A stretch of 64,000 bases of DNA from Meconema thalassinum (GCA_946902985.2 OX336395.1:287489065-287553064); one strand, 5' to 3'. Shown: positions 1 to 10,714, numbered from the stretch's first letter. Made by a program: numbers and translations. The notes: generated from the sequence alone by a model not told the origin.

Positions 1-1114
1 TTGGTGTCACGGCAGTGTGCCCAACATGTAAGATATAAAATACACCACCACTAGGCAAAACCCATTCGTCTGCGGCTGGAAGCTGGATTCTAGACGCATT
101 AGGCTGTAACCGTTGATATGGGCCCTATTTCAATAAACTGGACAAGTCGACATATGTCTGATGACGTAAAATATCCTGACAATTTGATAGTTCGACAAGT
201 TTCCGTTTCTCAAAGCATGATAAATCGACCAATATGTTGCGACAATGTTGTAAATTTTTTGCTTTCAAGTAATATGACAGAGTCGTGCGGAAGAAAATAA
301 ATCGAAACACGTAGGCTAATCTTAATGAGAACGAATTTCTAGTATATATCATACTGTAAATATTGTATGCTCCCTTGACCATAGAAACTTCATAATATAT
401 TATTTACTAAAGAAAGGCCATGGCCGAGACAAATATTTGTTGAGCATTCAATTCGTGCCTGTATTGTTCAGTATATATTCGCAATTGTCAGAAAGGTAAA
501 TGGTTGGGCCTGTAACGTATTATTAGAAGCTGTAATGATAATCACATTTATCCAGTAAAGTATGCAAATATATAGGTCTAGTAATTTTGCACAGTTTGTT
601 TTAATAAATAGTAAATCCTTTATTATGATTATCTCACGTTGAACAGTTCATGTGAATCGAGTTATTGTATATTATCGATTCACGGAACAATCGAAGTGTA
701 CATAACCTCGACAGTTGGATTTGACAATTTGTCAAGGTTAAGAAAACGGTTCTGTGACAGGCGTACATTTTACAATATTTCTCCTGTCACACAATGACAT
801 ATTGTCAGATAAAAGTGTCGCGACACGTTGACAATTATGTCAAATTGTCACAATTGTCGGACCTGTTGAGTTTTATGAAATAGGTCCCAGGACACGTTAG
901 ACTGGAATCATTGTCAAAAACCATTGGATTGGACTAACCTAAGGTTAGAAAGTTCGCGGGAAGCTAGCGGGGCACGGTTGACAAAAGGAACATTGATCTG
1001 GACGAAAGACCACCTATACAATTAGTACCGTATGCGTGGGGTTGGCAATACTGTTGTAACGCCGATAATGGCAGACATACCTAGCTGGAATTTTTACTAT
1101 ACCCTATATGTCAT
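1..1114 (-). repeat. Dispersed repeat R1, copy 1 (cut by the window edge)
   Basis: This stretch matches, in reverse complement, 32719-35660, and its inner ~110 bp match a third, diverged piece at 29761-29865. All three copies begin at the same point (ATGAC followed, in the two long copies, by a TATAGGGTATAG-like stretch), so that point looks like a real element terminus; in this copy it is at 1114. The other end is cut off by the window. No protein-coding potential is recognisable; the short open frames are mirror frames in AT-rich DNA. Both long copies carry the same MITE at the same place, so that MITE was present before the copies separated. Family not recognised. Confidence 0.75.
120..889. 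mobile_element. MITE-like element with GGGCCCTATTTC termini inside R1
   Basis: The two ends are imperfect inverted repeats: GGGCCCTATTTCAATAAACT at the left and the complement of TTTATGAAATAGGTCCC at the right. Inside are many short TGACAATTTGTC-type direct and inverted motifs. There is no transposase. The orthologous copy in the inverted R1 (32941-35541) has the same termini plus 1.8 kb of later insertions. Superfamily is uncertain because no clean target duplication is visible. Confidence 0.55.
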
Positions 1115-1154
1115 GGGGATAATATTCCATTGCGATGCCGCCGCGATAAAATTC

Positions 1155-2600
1155 CCCTAAAAAAATGGCGTCTCCCATGATGTCATCAACGACGTCACTC
1201 CTCTAGCAAGCTTACGGGAAAAGCCTGGGTAATAGGGGTTTTTGGGTGGGGAAACACAAAAACCTTCGAATTCGCGAGATTTTTTTACGCATCGGAATCT
1301 ATAATTGAGCTATGTAGCTCAATTGCATATTTCGATGCGTAGAAGAATTTCGTGATTTCAATTGATATATTCAATTTTCCGCATCGAAATCTACAATTGG
1401 ACTATATAGACCAATTGTAGATTCCGATACACATCGTAATTCTTACAATTTCATAATTGAAAAAACGTGCATCGAAATCTACAATTCACCTACGTAGCTC
1501 AATTGCATATTTCGATGCGTAGAAAAATTTCACGATTTCAATTGATATTCTCAATTTTCCGCATCGAAATCTACAATTGGACTACATAGATCAATTGTAG
1601 ATTCCGATACACATCGTGATTCTTACAATTTCATAATTGAAAAAAAAACGTGCATCGAAATCTACAATTCACCTACATAGCTCAATTGCATATTTCGATG
1701 CGTAGAAAAATTTCGCGATTTCAATTGATATTTTCAATTTTCCGCATCGAAATCTACAATTGGACTATATAAATCAATTGTAGATTCCGATACACATCGT
1801 AATTCTTACAATTTCATAATTGAAAAAACGTACATCGAAATCTACAATTCGCCTACATAGCTCAATTGCATATTTCGATGCGTAGAAAAATTTCGCGATT
1901 TCAATTGATATTTTTAATTTTCCGCATCGAAATCTATAATTGGACTATGTAGATCAATTATAGATTCCGATACACATCGTAAATCTTGCAATTTCATAAT
2001 TGGAAAACCGTGCATCGAAATCTGCAATTCACCTACATAGCTCAATTAAATATTCCGATGCGTAGAAAAATTACAAAGTATATCGGAATCTGTAATTGAT
2101 CTACATGGGCCTATTATAGATTTCGATGCGGAAAATTAAACATATCAATTAAAATCGGGAAATTTTTCTCCGCATCGGAATCTTTAATTGAGCTATATAG
2201 GTCAATCACAGATTTCGATACAATGTTTTATAATTATATAATTTAAAAAAATACGATGTTTATCGTCATCTAATATTCAGCTATATAGACAAATACCAGA
2301 TACAGATACAAAATTTTAAAAATATAACCTTATATCGGAATATTTTCGTAAATATCGCCGACATAACTTAGCTAAGTAGACCAATTACCCATTCCGATAC
2401 AAAATCGTATAAATGTAACCCTCAATTAAAACATTTTCGTATGTACGGTGTATCAATTTGAGGTAGGGAAATAAATCAATTACAGATGACGAAACACTAT
2501 GCGTTATTGAGTTGTCACCACCCAATATAACCTATAACCAAGGATTTTCCCATAATCTTACCAGAGAGGCATTTCGTCAAGTGGATGATAACATCACAAA
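1155..2600. repeat. Array of ~90-bp palindromes in 180-bp dimers, with inverted flanks
   Basis: From about 1280 to 2480 a ~90-bp unit is repeated. Two variants alternate, giving a 180-182-bp higher-order period (B units start at 1381, 1561, 1743 and 1923; A units near 1288, 1469, 1652, 1832 and 2012). Each unit is itself a near-palindrome of ~50 bp running from GCATCG to CGATGC or CGATAC, e.g. GCATCGAAATCTACAATTGG pairing with CCAATTGTAGATTCCGATAC. Units decay rightwards after ~2160. The array is bracketed by imperfect inverted sequences (1155-1253 against 2508-2600), so it may be the core of a fold-back element. No genes. Confidence 0.85.
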
Positions 2601-2798
2601 AGAAGCCAATTTGTTTTTATAAAAAAGTTAAACGATTGTTGTCTGTAATAATCGCCAATAGGGATGTATAGAACTAGCATCGATAGAGCGCACTGCTGTT
2701 GTAATGGGTAAGCGCAAGGCGCTCTTCATTTGTCTCCTGTGTTCTCATGCCGCTAATATCCACGAATTTAAGTTGTTTAAATTGCTATTTTCGTGACT

Positions 2799-3170
2799 AT
2801 GCCGAGCTATTGCAGAGTTCCTCTTTGAAAAAATCAGGGAAATGCGATTTCGTGTCACAAATTTTCACAAAATAAAGAAATGAGGAAGAAATGGTTACAT
2901 GCTATTAGAAGGAAACATTTCGGTGAAGAAAATCTGACCGAAAATATTAAAGTGTGTTCCCATCGTTTTCAACTCGATGACTTCACGAAAACTGTGTTGG
3001 GCAAGTGTAATTCACAAAGGGAAATAATTCCTACCTATAAACTGAATAGACATATCGATAACAACCACTGAATTTATGCGTTTGTATTTGAAGGTGAGAG
3101 AGCAAGATTAAAACCGGGCACTGTTCCATCGCTTTTTTCCGTGGACCACGAACACAACAAAAATAAGGAA
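2799..3170 (+). pseudogene. THAP-domain gene, broken by stops
   Basis: Reading from ATG at 2799 gives MPSYCRVPL, a stop at 2826-2828, then KNQGNAISCHKF and a 63-residue open stretch with W..AIRR (from 2880) and VCSHRF..DDF. This is the C-x(4)-C ... W ... C-x2-H layout of a THAP zinc finger. The stop sits exactly where the second zinc-binding cysteine belongs (TGA where TGT/TGC is expected). A second in-frame stop at 3069 is followed, still in frame, by RARLKPGTVPSLFS (from ~3099), the usual segment after a THAP domain. The ~60 nt between look like an insertion or unspliced intron. Beyond ~3170 the frame decays and no catalytic domain is recognisable. Confidence 0.75.
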
Positions 3171-3529
3171 GAGGCCATACACAAGAAAATTGCCAGTTTA
3201 CCACGATAAGCCTACAATATCGGAATCTGCATAAATTATCTCCATTGAAGTACGGTACGGGAAGAAATCGTCAACATACAGGAAGAAGTGAATGTAACAT
3301 TTGTGACTCCCATTTTCAAAGGCATCAATACTCGGACAAATATTTCAAGAATAAATGTCACAACATTAACAGTCAAAAACGTATTATGGTTGGTTTCTTG
3401 GAATCAGAATTAATCGTCAACTTACATCTGCCCGACGGAGAATGTGGTACCGGTAGTGACTGACTTCTACATTCTTGAGTCATATGCCTAAGTTAGCCAG
3501 ATGAATGGAAACAGTTCATGGCCTTAAAA

Positions 3530-3688
3530 CAGGGATTCTCAAACTTTTTAAATACTGTACCCCTAAGTCGTTTCCAAGGGGTACGGAAACGATTTCTATT
3601 AAGAAATTGACAAATTACAAAAGAACCAAACGTTGCGATGCATTTTGAGGTAAACAATACCGGTATCAACTTTCTTTGAGTATGATTA
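3530..3688. mobile_element. Short hAT-like fragment (159 bp)
   Basis: The left end reads CAGGGATTCTCAAAC, typical of hAT MITEs, and continues into a GTACCCCTAAG motif shared with the clear hAT MITE at 31318-31945. An 8-bp CCTTAAAA occurs on both sides (3522-3529 and 3689-3696). The right terminus is badly degraded, so this is tentative. Confidence 0.4.
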
Positions 3689-4359
3689 CCTTAAAACAAG
3701 ACCGTTTCATGTACGCTATCAACCAAAAAAATACACGAATCGAAGTCTATAAGCAAGGGGAGCCAGTGAATATTTAAATCTCTATTTATAAAAGGAAGAT
3801 TATAGTTTTAGTGACCGTTAATCTAGAGATCATAAGGCACAGAGGACTTCCTCTTTACGTGGAATCCGAACAGGTCAAGGCATTTCACTTTGAAAATCTC
3901 ACATGCATTGTCCGGGAAATCTCCATTTATGATTTAAGTTTTATGGAGATATAGGCTATTTATCAATATAGGCCTACAATACTCAAGCATGCTGACTCCT
4001 ATTCATAATTTGAATAATAAAGCGTGTTAGAATTTTGTTATTACCGCTGTAGCCTACTAATTCTTCCCTCCTCCCACTAGTTTAAGCGCCTCTAGTCCGT
4101 AGCTCATTTTACAGCTGTTTAACGCTTAAACGCTGAAAATCGTTCATAATATATTAGAGGATATACCTATAGAATTAATTAATATAGTCTTGGAGTAAAA
4201 TTAGAGAAGATATAATTTACTTTAGCTTAGACAACTCGGTCACAATCTATACATTCCTCGTAGCTGACTGGGGGAAACATAGGACGATCGCCTTGCGCTT
4301 ACCCAGTACTACACGAGCGCTATCTGGCGCGAACTTTCTCAGGCTACATCCCTATTGGC

Positions 4360-4492
4360 ATCAATACGGTACATTAACACATTTCCCAGGCATACACAAA
4401 CCTAACCTAGCTGCTGGCAGACGCATTAATTTACATCAAAACCACGAACACAAACACAACCTATCGCTAACACATTGTAATATTCTACAAGA
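4360..4492. other. Unassigned spacer
   Basis: Between the THAP element and the PLE-1 terminal repeat I see no gene or repeat I can name. Confidence 0.5.
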
Positions 4493-4588
4493 GTTTAGTG
4501 CTTTTCAGTCGGTCAACACGAATGTACCCAAAAGAGATGGGTTATGCCCTAATCCTGAAATAAATTACATGAGATTAATAAAACACTA

Positions 4589-4629
4589 GGATGACCAGTT
4601 TCGATCGTCAAGCGATCATCATCAGATCC
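4589..4629 (-). ncRNA. Hammerhead ribozyme in PLE-1 terminal repeat (intact core)
   Basis: Minus strand: GGAT, CTGATGA, T, stem II GATCG/CGATC with loop CTTGA, GAAAC, TG, GTC, ATCC. This supplies the whole hammerhead core: CUGANGA, GAAA and a UC cleavage dinucleotide. Stem I is GGAU/AUCC, stem II is 5 perfect pairs, and stem III is only A-U and C-G closing a 2-nt loop. The predicted cut lies between minus-strand C (4593) and A (4592). Very short stem III type I hammerheads are known from Penelope-like terminal repeats. One extra U between CUGAUGA and stem II is also seen in form (an extra A) in the PLE-2 copies here. Confidence 0.85.
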
Positions 4630-5288
4630 ATTAAACTTAGGCTACAAAATCTATGTTTGAAATACAGGTGAAAATATTTACAATATGTACAATTATTTAG
4701 TTGCAGTATTGGTACTGCAACTGTCAGTGTATGCTAAATGCAGTATATATGTTAGGTGAAATGCTAAATGGTGATAGCTATCCGTAGATTGAACTTTAGA
4801 GAGATTATATGGTTGTAAACTATGGTTAAACTATAAAATTTTAGGCTAACTACTTATCTGATTGTCTTCCGTACTACAGCTACTCGCAGTTTTCGTGCTC
4901 ACTGGAACTCACTGTGCGGTCGACTGCGGTGGTTATCTTAACGACTGGTTTTTCCTTGCTTTCTCCCCCCTGCCACTACGTGCTGTGGGGAGTGATAGCG
5001 ATGTGTTTATGTGAGGTGTTGCCAACCTAGATAAGATGTATGTTATTGAATGTGGTGGGTCTACAACTATTAAAGACCGTGGATTAGCCCTCGCCACGCG
5101 TGGAGCATAACCCATTCGAACTAAGCGTTGACGGTCTTATGAGGACGTCCCGGCACCATTAATACTGCCGCGAATATGGGCCTTGGTTTATTGCAGAAGA
5201 AAAGTACATCGTACACCTGATCCAGATAACATTTACCTATTAAAAAACCCCTAATTTCCCCCCTTATTTATCTAGCTTGGCTGTGTCG

Positions 5289-7740
5289 CTAAATTGTGTT
5301 TTGTTTCCGACAGGGTGTGTTTTTTAGTAGCGTGAAGAGGGGTGAGCTCTCCATGAACGTGTGTTCATTTAGATTGTTGGGATTGTTTCGTTTGGCTAGG
5401 TGTATCTCGATTGCTTCCTTTATGTCAAGAGCTCTGCCTTTCGATTCGTGATGGATTATTTTAAGGTCCGACTCTATGTTGGAAAAGCTGTGCCCTGCAT
5501 CACACATATGTTCGCACACGGCTGAATGTGTTCCGTATCTTATCGCATTCCTATGTTCATTATAACGTGTGTCTACTCGCCTTCCACTCTGCCCGATGTA
5601 ATTAGCTTGACAATCGGTGTCTTGGCACGTTATAGAATATACCCCTGACCTTGAATACGGGTCACGTTTATTTAGATTACTATCTGGGAGGTGCCTAGCG
5701 GTTGTGTTTTTCGTCGTGAAAGCTATCTTTATGCCTTGCTTTTTGAATAGGTTAGTGATTTTATATGTATTCGCATTCACATAGTTGAAACGCGCAAATT
5801 TTTTCTCATTACTGTCCGGTTTGGGAATCGTTTTATCTTTATTTTTATGTTTGGCTATAATTTGATTTATTTTGCTTGGCGAGAAGTTGTTTTCCTTTGC
5901 TATTTGCATAATAGTTCTTATTTCCTTATTATAGTTGTCTTTTGACATGGGTATGTTTAAAGCCCTGTGCACCATTGAATTGAAACCCGCTAGTTTGTGC
6001 GTACTGGGGTGATTAGACTGATTGTCGATTGCATGCGAGGTTTGTGTTGCTTTCCGGAATATGGAATATGAAAGGTCGTTGTCTTTACGTTCAATAGTTA
6101 TATCGAGATAATTTATTTTCCGGTCTATTTCGGATTCCTTAGTGAATTTGATAGAGTGGTGAAGGCTATTAATGGATTGGAGAATTGTTTCTTCGCTTGT
6201 TAGTTCAGTATCGTAGATGCAAATTACATCATCTACGTATCTTTTCCATATTACTATTCCCTTTGTTGAAGTCTTTTCTAAGAACGCATTTTCTAGTGCA
6301 TTGATGAAGATGTCAGCGATTAACCCACTTTGTGGCGATCCCATTGCTAGGCCTTCTCTCTGTGTGTATATTTTATTGTCGAATTGAAACACGTTTTGGG
6401 TGAGAACGACCCTCAGTAATCTCACAATCTCTTCAATTTCTTTTACCGAATTGTTGGATTTTAAGTTGTTTTCGATAGTGTTGATTGCTTCAATAATCGG
6501 AATATTGGTGTACATGTTAGTTACTTCGAAGGATACTAGCCTGAAGCTAGGTTTCATTTGTAGGGTGTTCAATGCTGTTACTAGTTCTGTTGTGTTCTTT
6601 ACAGAGTTGTTTTTGTCGTTGGAAAGACGGCATTTTAAGATTTTTAGTAACTCTTTGCTGATTTTGTAATTAGGGGCATTCCTACAATTGACTATTGGTC
6701 TCATTGGGCATTCCTTTTTGTGTATTTTTGGTTGTCCCCTCAATGACGGTATTTTCGGGTTCATGTTTATTAGTTTTGATTTTTCGGCTTTGGTCAGTAT
6801 GTATTCTGTTTCTTTTAGCGCACATTCTATTTGTTTTTGGAATTTGTTGGTGGGGTCTTTTGTTAATTCCTTGATTTCGTTGTTGTTTAGGAATTCGACT
6901 GTTTTTTCAATGTATTCTGATTTGTTCAAAATTATTGTAGTGTTTCCCTTATCTGCTTTTGTGATGATTAAGTCATGTTCTTTTATTTTTTGTTTCAACG
7001 ACTTTATTTCTTTGAGTTGTTTGTTGTTTTGAATGTTATTGCTATCGCCCTCTCGTTTGAGGATTTTTTTGGCTTCGTTGGTGGCGAGATTTTTGGTTAA
7101 TTCCCTGTCTTCCGCTGGGAGCTTGTGACTGGCTATCTCAATATCTGTGATTAACTGTTTTATATTGTGGTTCGTGTGTGCGTCTGTGCAGTTGTATTTC
7201 AAACCTTTGTCTAACATATTCATTTCACCTTGAGAAAAGGTTACGATCGTTCTGTTGTTTACTCTGCTGTGGAAATTGAATTCATTGTTATTCGTGTGTT
7301 GTTCGTTAGATTGATGGTTCTGTGTTTCTCCTAGTTTTCTTAATTTATTTTCTAGCGTTTCATGCTTCCTCGTTGCTCTGATTTTGATGGTGTCATGTAG
7401 GTGCTCGGTGAAGCTGTCCCATTGGGCTGCGTGCCAGAAATTACTTAGTTGCAATTGAATGTCGTATAATTGTTGGTTAATTTTTTTGCTTTCTTATGTA
7501 TGCAAATCTTAATTCGTTTTTTATCCAAAGCGCTTTGGCTTGTTTGGTTGAAATGATCGTGGCTGGTGTGTTCGGTACGGTTTTAATTGGTACGTATTTA
7601 GGGTTGAGGTTTAGTTCTTTACATTTTTTGTTGAACCAAATTGACTTGTCAAAATTCATGAATTTAAGCCTGAGTGATTTGAATTTCTTGGCTTCACGAT
7701 TTTCCTGACTAGCCGTGAACATTGTGGTGTTTGAAGCCAT
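5289..7740 (-). CDS. PLE-1 reverse transcriptase / GIY-YIG endonuclease, one frameshift
   Basis: Two overlapping-context frames form one protein of about 816 residues: MASNTTMF... (7740-7477) and the 721-codon frame ending at 5289. They join if one A is removed from an A7 run (7481-7487 on the plus strand). The larger frame has no true ATG at its head (TTG at 7454), and its upstream codons (KKINQQLYDIQ) continue the first frame. In the 721-residue part: ADKG motif ~167, PKIHKK ~243, motif A SFEVTNMYTNIP ~308, motif B GLAMGSPQS ~368, YVDD ~406, then a GIY-YIG nuclease with GVYSI ~604, YIGQSGR ~619, R630 and E633. RT and nuclease together are diagnostic of Penelope-like elements. Motif A has Glu where the catalytic Asp is expected, which should impair polymerisation. 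The frame is otherwise open, so the copy is young or the frameshift is an assembly error. Confidence 0.93.
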
Positions 7741-7887
7741 ATTTTCAGTGTTGCCTTAGTAAACAAGAGTTTAGTGCTTTTCAGTCGGTCAACAAGAATG
7801 TACCCAAAAGGGTACCCAAAAGGCTTTTGCCAGGGGACTGAAATCATTGCGAAATGCTCAAAGTTCTTTTATATTGTTGTTTCGTTT

Positions 7888-8106
7888 TACAGGCTGAGTG
7901 GCGCAGTAGTAACGCTCTCGCCTGTTGGTTGAGAACGATCGAATCCTGGCGCAGTCTGTTGGTATTTGCCGGTGCGCAAATGTGAGGGAGCCGTGTCAGT
8001 ATTAACTGGCAGGTTCAAGATCGCATACGGGGTGAGATTCTGGCACCCCGTCCTGTCTAAAAGCCGCAGTAGCTAAAGGGACGTAAAACCAATAGCACTA
8101 TTATTA
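7888..8106 (+). mobile_element. tRNA-derived SINE, family S1
   Basis: GGCTGAGTGGCGCAGTAGTAACG resembles a Pol III A box and GATCGAATCCTGG a B box. The tail runs through AAAGCCGCAGTAGCTAAAGGG to GACGTAAAACCAATAG. It is flanked by a perfect 13-bp duplication TGTTGTTTCGTTT (7875-7887 and 8107-8119), so the insertion borders are exact. Same family: 10236-10462, 30290-30435 and 33681-33905, all minus strand. Confidence 0.85.
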
Positions 8107-8120
8107 TGTTGTTTCGTTTA

Positions 8121-8450
8121 GGAGTTTGGATATCGTGGCCATTTATCCCTTGATATTTGGATGTGTGTAGAATTAGCTTGAAAACCTGTTACTGAGTTGT
8201 CTGTTGTATTCCATGTACGTGTAACTGAGGCTAGTATTGGGAAGAAGGTGACAGTGGCCATACCGGCATTTGCCTGAAGTGGAAATGGGAAACTTATTAA
8301 AATCTCTTCCAGGAATGTGGAAGTTTGAACTAAACCTACCGTACCTTTTTTGAGTTGTGTCTCACAAGGCTGAGTGAACATTGTTCCAATCTTTAGACTA
8401 ACTTTCTTGACAGAGCAGACAATCGAACTCTGGATGTTAGAACATGAGTC
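8121..8450 (-). mobile_element. Decayed SINE, family S2
   Basis: A strongly diverged copy of the S2 SINE seen at 9650-10030: shared order of GTGTGTAGAATT, GGGAAGAAGG, AAGTGGAAATGGGAAAC, CTCTTCCAGGA and a degenerate B-box complement near ATCGAACTCTGG. It abuts the right target duplication of the S1 SINE. Confidence 0.6.
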
Positions 8451-8656
8451 TCAACATGAACCCCGAGACCATAAAAGGATATAGATTATCATTATTTATC
8501 AAAAGGATGGACACAAGCACATCCCTGAAGCAGTCGTCAACTACTGTCCCGATGGGAAGAGATCTCTAGGTCCTCCCAGGAAAATGCATATCTTTTGTAT
8601 AGACCGTAACATTTCTTCTAGGACTAGGCTATTAGCCTACATGAAAGGATGATGAT

Positions 8657-9603
8657 CAGTGCCGGATAAAGACTCACAGTGGCCCTAGGCAATTGTTGAT
8701 TTGAGGGCCCTTTTTCCCGGTTTTTCACCCACCCCACCCTCTTCATAAAAAATTCAATCATAACTTCGAAAGAGATTTTATTTACAAATGTACAATGATG
8801 AATACAATTTAGATCATATTATGTACATTTTCAGAAAGACTTTTTCTGCATTATGTTTCGCAGAAAGTTTCAATAACATCATCGAAGTTGATTTTCCTTA
8901 AAATGTCTGATTCTGATTCTGATAGAAGTCAAAATTGAATCCCACAAAATTAACATGAATTCGAATTTCTGCATTCTGTTCGCGATGCACCCCACTTCAT
9001 GCGGAGTGTCATTATTATCCGACTCGTCATCTTCAATATATATAATGCTTTCTAAAGCTTCGACAATATTATGAAACGAATAATCAACCGCGTTCGTTGC
9101 ATTAGCATGTGCTTCCCAGCGCGTATCTGACAAAGATTTCACAGTTTTTGCGTTTTTTATATAATTTTTCAACATGCCCCAACGGTGAAGGTTTGCAGAA
9201 AAGAAGTTATACAATGATTCCACTATCGAAAAAAAAAACTGCGTATAAACAGCATTTAACAGCAGATTGTCCAACTAAATCGAGGGAATGTGTACCGCAA
9301 GGAACATAAATCGCATAATTATTCAGTTCTAATATTTCGGCTTGCAGACCCTGATACTTTCCTGCCATGTTTGGTGCGTTGTCATAGGACTGTCCTCGAC
9401 AATCTTAAATTTCCAAACCGCAATCTTCAGTGACGAAGTTCACAGTTTGAGTTTTCAAACTTTCGCCAGTATGACCGTCTGTTTCAAGAATTTGACTCCC
9501 CCCCACACACACACAAAATCCAAACTTTTCCCCCCTCATTTTTAGGTGGGATTGTTTTCATATTTTGGGGGCCCTTTTGAGCCTTATGGTTAATCCAGCA
9601 CTG
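8657..9603 (-). mobile_element. hAT element, internally deleted (947 bp)
   Basis: Termini CAGTGCCGGATAAAG and the complement CAGTGCTGGATTAACC are hAT-type inverted repeats. Flanks ATGATGAT (8649-8656) and ATAATGAT (9604-9611) match at 7 of 8 positions, the length hAT elements duplicate. The interior keeps only a fragment of transposase on the minus strand. The end sequence resembles that of the 3.0-kb hAT at 16087, so the two are relatives. Confidence 0.85.
8879..9274 (-). pseudogene. hAT transposase fragment (DUF4371/ZMYM1-like type)
   Basis: The 131-residue frame contains LYNFFSANLHRWGMLKNYI, then LSDTRWEAHANA and a following helix-rich ALESI segment. These match the order seen in the transposase at 17408 onward (LYNFFTASTYGWEILKNFI, VTRWSARYDA) and belong to the family of hAT transposases with DUF4371. 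The N-terminal zinc finger, the catalytic first half and the C-terminal dimerisation domain are missing. Non-functional. Confidence 0.75.
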
Positions 9604-9649
9604 ATAATGATTATATATTTAACAGACGGATCCGAAAGAGGGTTGTTGT

Positions 9650-10030
9650 TGTTGATTCATTTAGGGTCTTTGCGACATCGTGGTCGTGTAGCCCCAAGTA
9701 CTTGGGTGTGTGTTGAATTTGTCGGATAACCTGTGTTGTTGTGATGGCTGCATTCGTGTGTGTAGTTGTAATTCAGATGAGGGTGGGAAGGAGACGGGCC
9801 GTGGCCTTAATTTAGGAACCATCCCGGCAATCGCTTGGAGTAGAAGTGGGAAACCACGGTAAAACACTTCCAGGATGGCTGATGTAGGAATAGAGGACTC
9901 ACGAGGCAGGGTGTTCCCTGTCCAGCCATGAAAATTAAATTTCTTGACACAGCCAGGAATCGAACCCGGGCCTCCACGGTGACAGCCAAGAGTGCTAGCC
10001 ACTAGGCAACGAAGCTGACGAAGTGGAAAG
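9650..10030 (-). mobile_element. tRNA-derived SINE, family S2
   Basis: Read on the minus strand it begins with CCTAGTGGCTAGCACTCTTG (A-box side) and CCCGGGTTCGATTCCTGG (B box), then a conserved body ending in the complement of TTTAGGGTCTTTGCGACATC. A second copy is at 10715-11060 on the plus strand, tails at 39345-39450, and a decayed copy at 8121. The open frames here are fortuitous. Confidence 0.85.
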
Positions 10031-10235
10031 AGTTCTACTGAACTCAAAGTTTCTTTTTATAATTATTTATAATTTTCGGGGTAGCAAGGATACATGTTAA
10101 TAGCCTAAAAATGTAAAAGTAGGTTCATGATATCAGTCCGGGACATACAGTAAATAAAAGGTAATATCAACTTTACGGTCATCATCGAGTAACTCCATAC
10201 CTCCAAAGCAATTCACTGATTGTGAACATGTTCAA

Positions 10236-10462
10236 GATAATAATGTTAATGGTTTTACATCCCTTTTAACTACTGCGGCTTTTAAAGACGCCAGAATTTT
10301 GCTCCGAAGGGGATCTTTAACGTGCCCGTAAATCTACTGACACGGCTCCCTCGCATTTGCGCACCCTCAAATACCAGCTGGCTGCGCCAGGATTCGATCC
10401 TGCAACCGTGGACACAGCAAGCGAGAACGTTACCGCTGAGCCACGCAGCCAGCCGAACATGA
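10236..10462 (-). mobile_element. tRNA-derived SINE, family S1
   Basis: Reverse-oriented copy of the element at 7888: complement of the tail GTTTTACATCCCTTTTAACT, then CTGACACGGCTCCCTCGCAT, B-box complement GGATTCGATCC and A-box complement CGTTACCGCTGAGCCACGC. The 200 bp before it (10031-10235) hold nothing I recognise. Confidence 0.85.
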
Positions 10463-10714
10463 TGATGAGAATGCCACTTTAATTACCAGGGTGATTCGAA
10501 TTTATCCACAAACCAACTCTGGCAATAAACAATGCGGCATATCCATTTAATTTCATAGTGCCTTAATTTTCCTCACAGCAAGGTACATAACGCTTCCTAG
10601 GCGTCTTGGAGTATTGTAATGAAATATTAGTGAAGAGTTTGATTGTTAAATTCATTGATTCTACATACAACTTAATACAAAAAAACAACAAAGTCACTTC
10701 TACAACTTTCAGCA

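Larger units (their letters stand above)
2654..4359 (+). mobile_element. THAP-bearing DNA transposon remnant with ~75-bp inverted repeats
   Basis: The left end (2654-2729) and the complement of the right end (4284-4359) share the outer block GCCAATAGGGATGTA and the inner block GGGTAAGCGCAAGGCG, with alignable sequence between, so these are diverged terminal inverted repeats about 1.7 kb apart. The interior holds a THAP-domain pseudogene (2799 onward) and a small hAT-like insertion. THAP domains are the DNA-binding part of P-element and some Kolobok transposases, so an origin from such an element is likely. I find no convincing target duplication or catalytic domain, so the superfamily is left open. 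Confidence 0.6.
4493..7810 (-). mobile_element. Penelope-like retroelement PLE-1, nearly complete
   Basis: On the minus strand: a leader (about 7810-7741), a reverse transcriptase/GIY-YIG frame (7740-5289), a 3' region, and a terminal repeat (about 4870-4493) holding a hammerhead ribozyme at 4589-4629. The leader motif GACCGACTGAAAAGC sits both upstream of the ORF and inside the downstream terminal repeat, as expected for the pseudo-LTRs of Penelope-like elements. Fragments of the same repeat occur at 19300-19640, 21440-21605 and 30445-30555; the first includes the leader and the ORF start, which confirms the start codon at 7740. The upstream pLTR is 5'-truncated here. This is the youngest-looking retroelement in the window. 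Confidence 0.9.

Noticed and set aside
125..382. 85-codon minus-strand frame in R1
   Set aside because: No motif; the homologous segment in the inverted copy is interrupted by an insertion and the frame is not preserved.
6400..7032. Plus-strand frames opposite the PLE-1 ORF
   Set aside because: Antisense shadows of the reverse transcriptase.
7475..7495. Programmed -1 frameshift at the A7 run in PLE-1
   Set aside because: The required shift is +1 (or -2), not the -1 of a slippery heptamer.
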